Positions 62,874 to 64,000 of a DNA stretch of 64,000 nucleotides are shown here, in pieces. Source of the stretch: Pseudarthrobacter sp. GA104 (GTDB taxonomy: Bacteria > Actinomycetota > Actinomycetes > Actinomycetales > Micrococcaceae); the NCBI RefSeq assembly GCF_009741265.1, contig NZ_WOWL01000001.1:620001-684000 (forward strand), read 5' to 3'. The first letter of the stretch is position 1. Each line of letters begins with the position of its first letter. The notes under the pieces are model-generated. The model saw nothing but the letters and a program-made list of their open reading frames with translations. It did no database searches and was not told where the DNA came from. Position numbers and translations under genes: made by a program.

Positions 62874-63458
62874 TCAGTCGATGGCAGCCATCAGCTCCAC
62901 GACGCGATCCAGGAACGCGTCCACCTGCGACTCCTCGTACCCGTCCCTGCCCACGGCCGGGCGGAACACGGCCCGGCGCACGCTGTCCACGCTGAGGGGC
63001 TTGTCCTGCTCAAGGTAGGCAATCAGCTCGCGGCACAGCCGGTCGACGTCGGCCGTGTTGTAGCTGCGCGCTTTCTTCTTGGCGGGGCGGCGGAAGCGGT
63101 CGCCGTCGGGGCGGTGCAGCCGCCCGCGGAGGATGCCGGAAAGGTTTCCGATCTCGCGCAGCCAGGCCTCTTCGCCGCGGGCTGCGATCAGCTCGTCCCG
63201 CTCCCGGCGGGCGAAGGCGTCCTCGAGCCGGTCCAGCGCGGCATCCACCACCGCGGCCGAATACCCGCCTTTGACGGGATCGAAGGAGACAGCCCTGACG
63301 TCAGAACTGTTGATGGGCTGGGCCGCTGATTCCGGGGTCTCCAATGACACCCGGGCACGCTGCAGGAACTGGTCCACCTGTTTGGCGTTGTAGCCATACT
63401 CACCGCGCTTCACGCGTTCAAAGGATGCAGGGATCTGCCGATGAATGTCCAATGCCAC
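62874..63458 (-). CDS. DivIVA domain-containing protein
   Basis: A 194-residue protein with three DivIVA-like N-domain repeats: FERVKRGEYGYNAKQVDQFL (about 10-29), VSFDPVKGGYSAAVVDAAL (about 57-75) and FRPAVGRDGYEESQVDAFLDRV near the end. No long coiled coil, so it is not the polar-growth DivIVA/Wag31 itself. It may bind curved membranes or partner proteins of division. GTG 63458 has AAGGAAG 5 bases upstream and is preferred over TTG 63473. Confidence 0.85.
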   Translation of the reverse strand: MALDIHRQIPASFERVKRGEYGYNAKQVDQFLQRARVSLETPESAAQPINSSDVRAVSFDPVKGGYSAAVVDAALDRLEDAFARRERDELIAARGEEAWLREIGNLSGILRGRLHRPDGDRFRRPAKKKARSYNTADVDRLCRELIAYLEQDKPLSVDSVRRAVFRPAVGRDGYEESQVDAFLDRVVELMAAID

Positions 63459-63547
63459 TTTTGCTTCCTTCAATGCTCTTCAGCCGTAGTACTTCCGCAC
63501 CAGCTTATTTGTGCCGGGGGTGATCTGCCGTTCCGGCGGTGTTTGTG

Positions 63548-64000
63548 TCAGGCACCGGCCACCAGCCCGTAGAGGATGAACGCTGCCGGCGACGCAAAGA
63601 CGATCGAGTCCAGCCTGTCCATGACTCCCCCGTGCCCGGGCAGGATGCTGCTCATGTCCTTGATGCCCAGTTCGCGCTTGACCATCGATTCAGCGAGGTC
63701 TCCGGCGGTGGAAGCGGCAACCAGGCCAACCGCCAGGACGATGCCCACCCACCAGGGTTTGTCGAGTACAAACAGGCAGGCAAGGATGCCGATGAGCATG
63801 GCCCCGCCGATGGACCCGGCGAATCCTTCCCAGGACTTCTTGGGGCTGATTTTGGGCGCCATGGGGTGCTTGCCCAGCGACGCCCCCACCAGGTAGCCGA
63901 AGGTGTCGTTGGAAACCACCAGCAGGAGCATCACTGCCACCTGCCAGGCGCCCTGGGGGATCGTCCCGCCCGGCCACAGCCCCAGCGGGGTGGCACCGCC
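63548..64000 (-). CDS. cdsA: Phosphatidate cytidylyltransferase (C-terminal part, runs off window)
   Basis: Makes CDP-diacylglycerol from phosphatidate and CTP at the membrane. The visible 150 C-terminal residues include SNDTFGYLVGASLGKHPMAPKISPKKSWEG-type sequence and the complete family signature SMVKRELGIKDMSSILPGHG-G-MDRLD. The reading frame is open to base 64000, so the N-terminal half lies outside. In actinobacteria cdsA usually lies in the frr-cdsA-dxr region, which fits the dxr gene 22 kb away. Confidence 0.93.
   Translation of the reverse strand, partial: GGATPLGLWPGGTIPQGAWQVAVMLLLVVSNDTFGYLVGASLGKHPMAPKISPKKSWEGFAGSIGGAMLIGILACLFVLDKPWWVGIVLAVGLVAASTAGDLAESMVKRELGIKDMSSILPGHGGVMDRLDSIVFASPAAFILYGLVAGA

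Overview
The window is a 64 kb piece of a high-GC actinobacterial chromosome, most probably a Micrococcaceae (Arthrobacter/Pseudarthrobacter-type) genome. The reasons are the strong G/C bias at third codon positions, frequent GTG and TTG starts, the actinobacterial order of the translation and isoprenoid genes, a DUF222/HNH gene, and an MCC/branched-chain dehydrogenase locus laid out much like the mycobacterial bkd-accA1-accD1 locus. Genes are dense. I see no rRNA, tRNA, insertion sequence, prophage or CRISPR array.

Layout. 1-1.9 kb: a molybdenum cofactor patch (truncated molybdo-oxidoreductase, moaA, moaD). 1.9-4.3 kb: a DUF222/HNH protein and a DUF1579-type protein. 4.3-25 kb: the conserved minus-strand translation/RNA block, read from high to low coordinates: rimP, nusA, ylxR, infB, rbfA, truB, ribF, rpsO, pnp, M16 peptidase. 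It is opened by accessory inserts: kynA-kynU between ribF and rpsO; TerC plus a regulator and two membrane proteins between truB and ribF; and a ScyD-like secreted protein, deaminase, thioredoxin and aminotransferase between rbfA and truB. 25-32 kb: DUF4439 lipoprotein-like protein, VIT transporter, APH-like kinase, PLP decarboxylase, TauE exporter, proS. 32.3-35 kb: a self-contained ABC exporter-TetR operon with a visible promoter and palindromic operator. 35-41.3 kb: GNAT, ispG, rseP and dxr, interrupted by a YciI protein and a SatD-family regulator with its membrane partner. 41.4-42.9 kb: lipase maturation factor. 42.9-55.4 kb: a leucine/branched-chain acid catabolic locus. 55.5-64 kb: Lrp regulator, a small membrane protein, two DUF485+SSS symporter pairs flanking a LytS/LytTR two-component system, a DivIVA-domain protein and the C-terminal part of cdsA.

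How the genes work together. The 42.9-55.4 kb locus encodes nearly a full route from branched-chain 2-oxoacids to acetoacetate and its CoA exchange: E1 alpha, E1 beta and E2 dehydrogenase; acyl-CoA dehydrogenase; biotin-dependent carboxylase alpha and beta; MaoC hydratase; CitE-like lyase; and CoA-transferase A and B. A TetR gene splits it in two, and a divergent Lrp gene caps the bkd half. Each regulator lies beside good inverted repeats. The 56.8-62.8 kb part looks like a monocarboxylate uptake and sensing unit.

The most notable regulatory signals are: a yybP-ykoY manganese riboswitch ahead of terC; three inverted repeats with an exact 28 bp centre-to-centre spacing ahead of the SatD-like gene; a pair of GTTA-N8-TAAC boxes between tetR and accD1; a 20 bp palindrome at the start of the ABC exporter operon; and six 10 bp repeats between truB and an aminotransferase gene. 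Functions are read from motifs and family knowledge; no database search was run.
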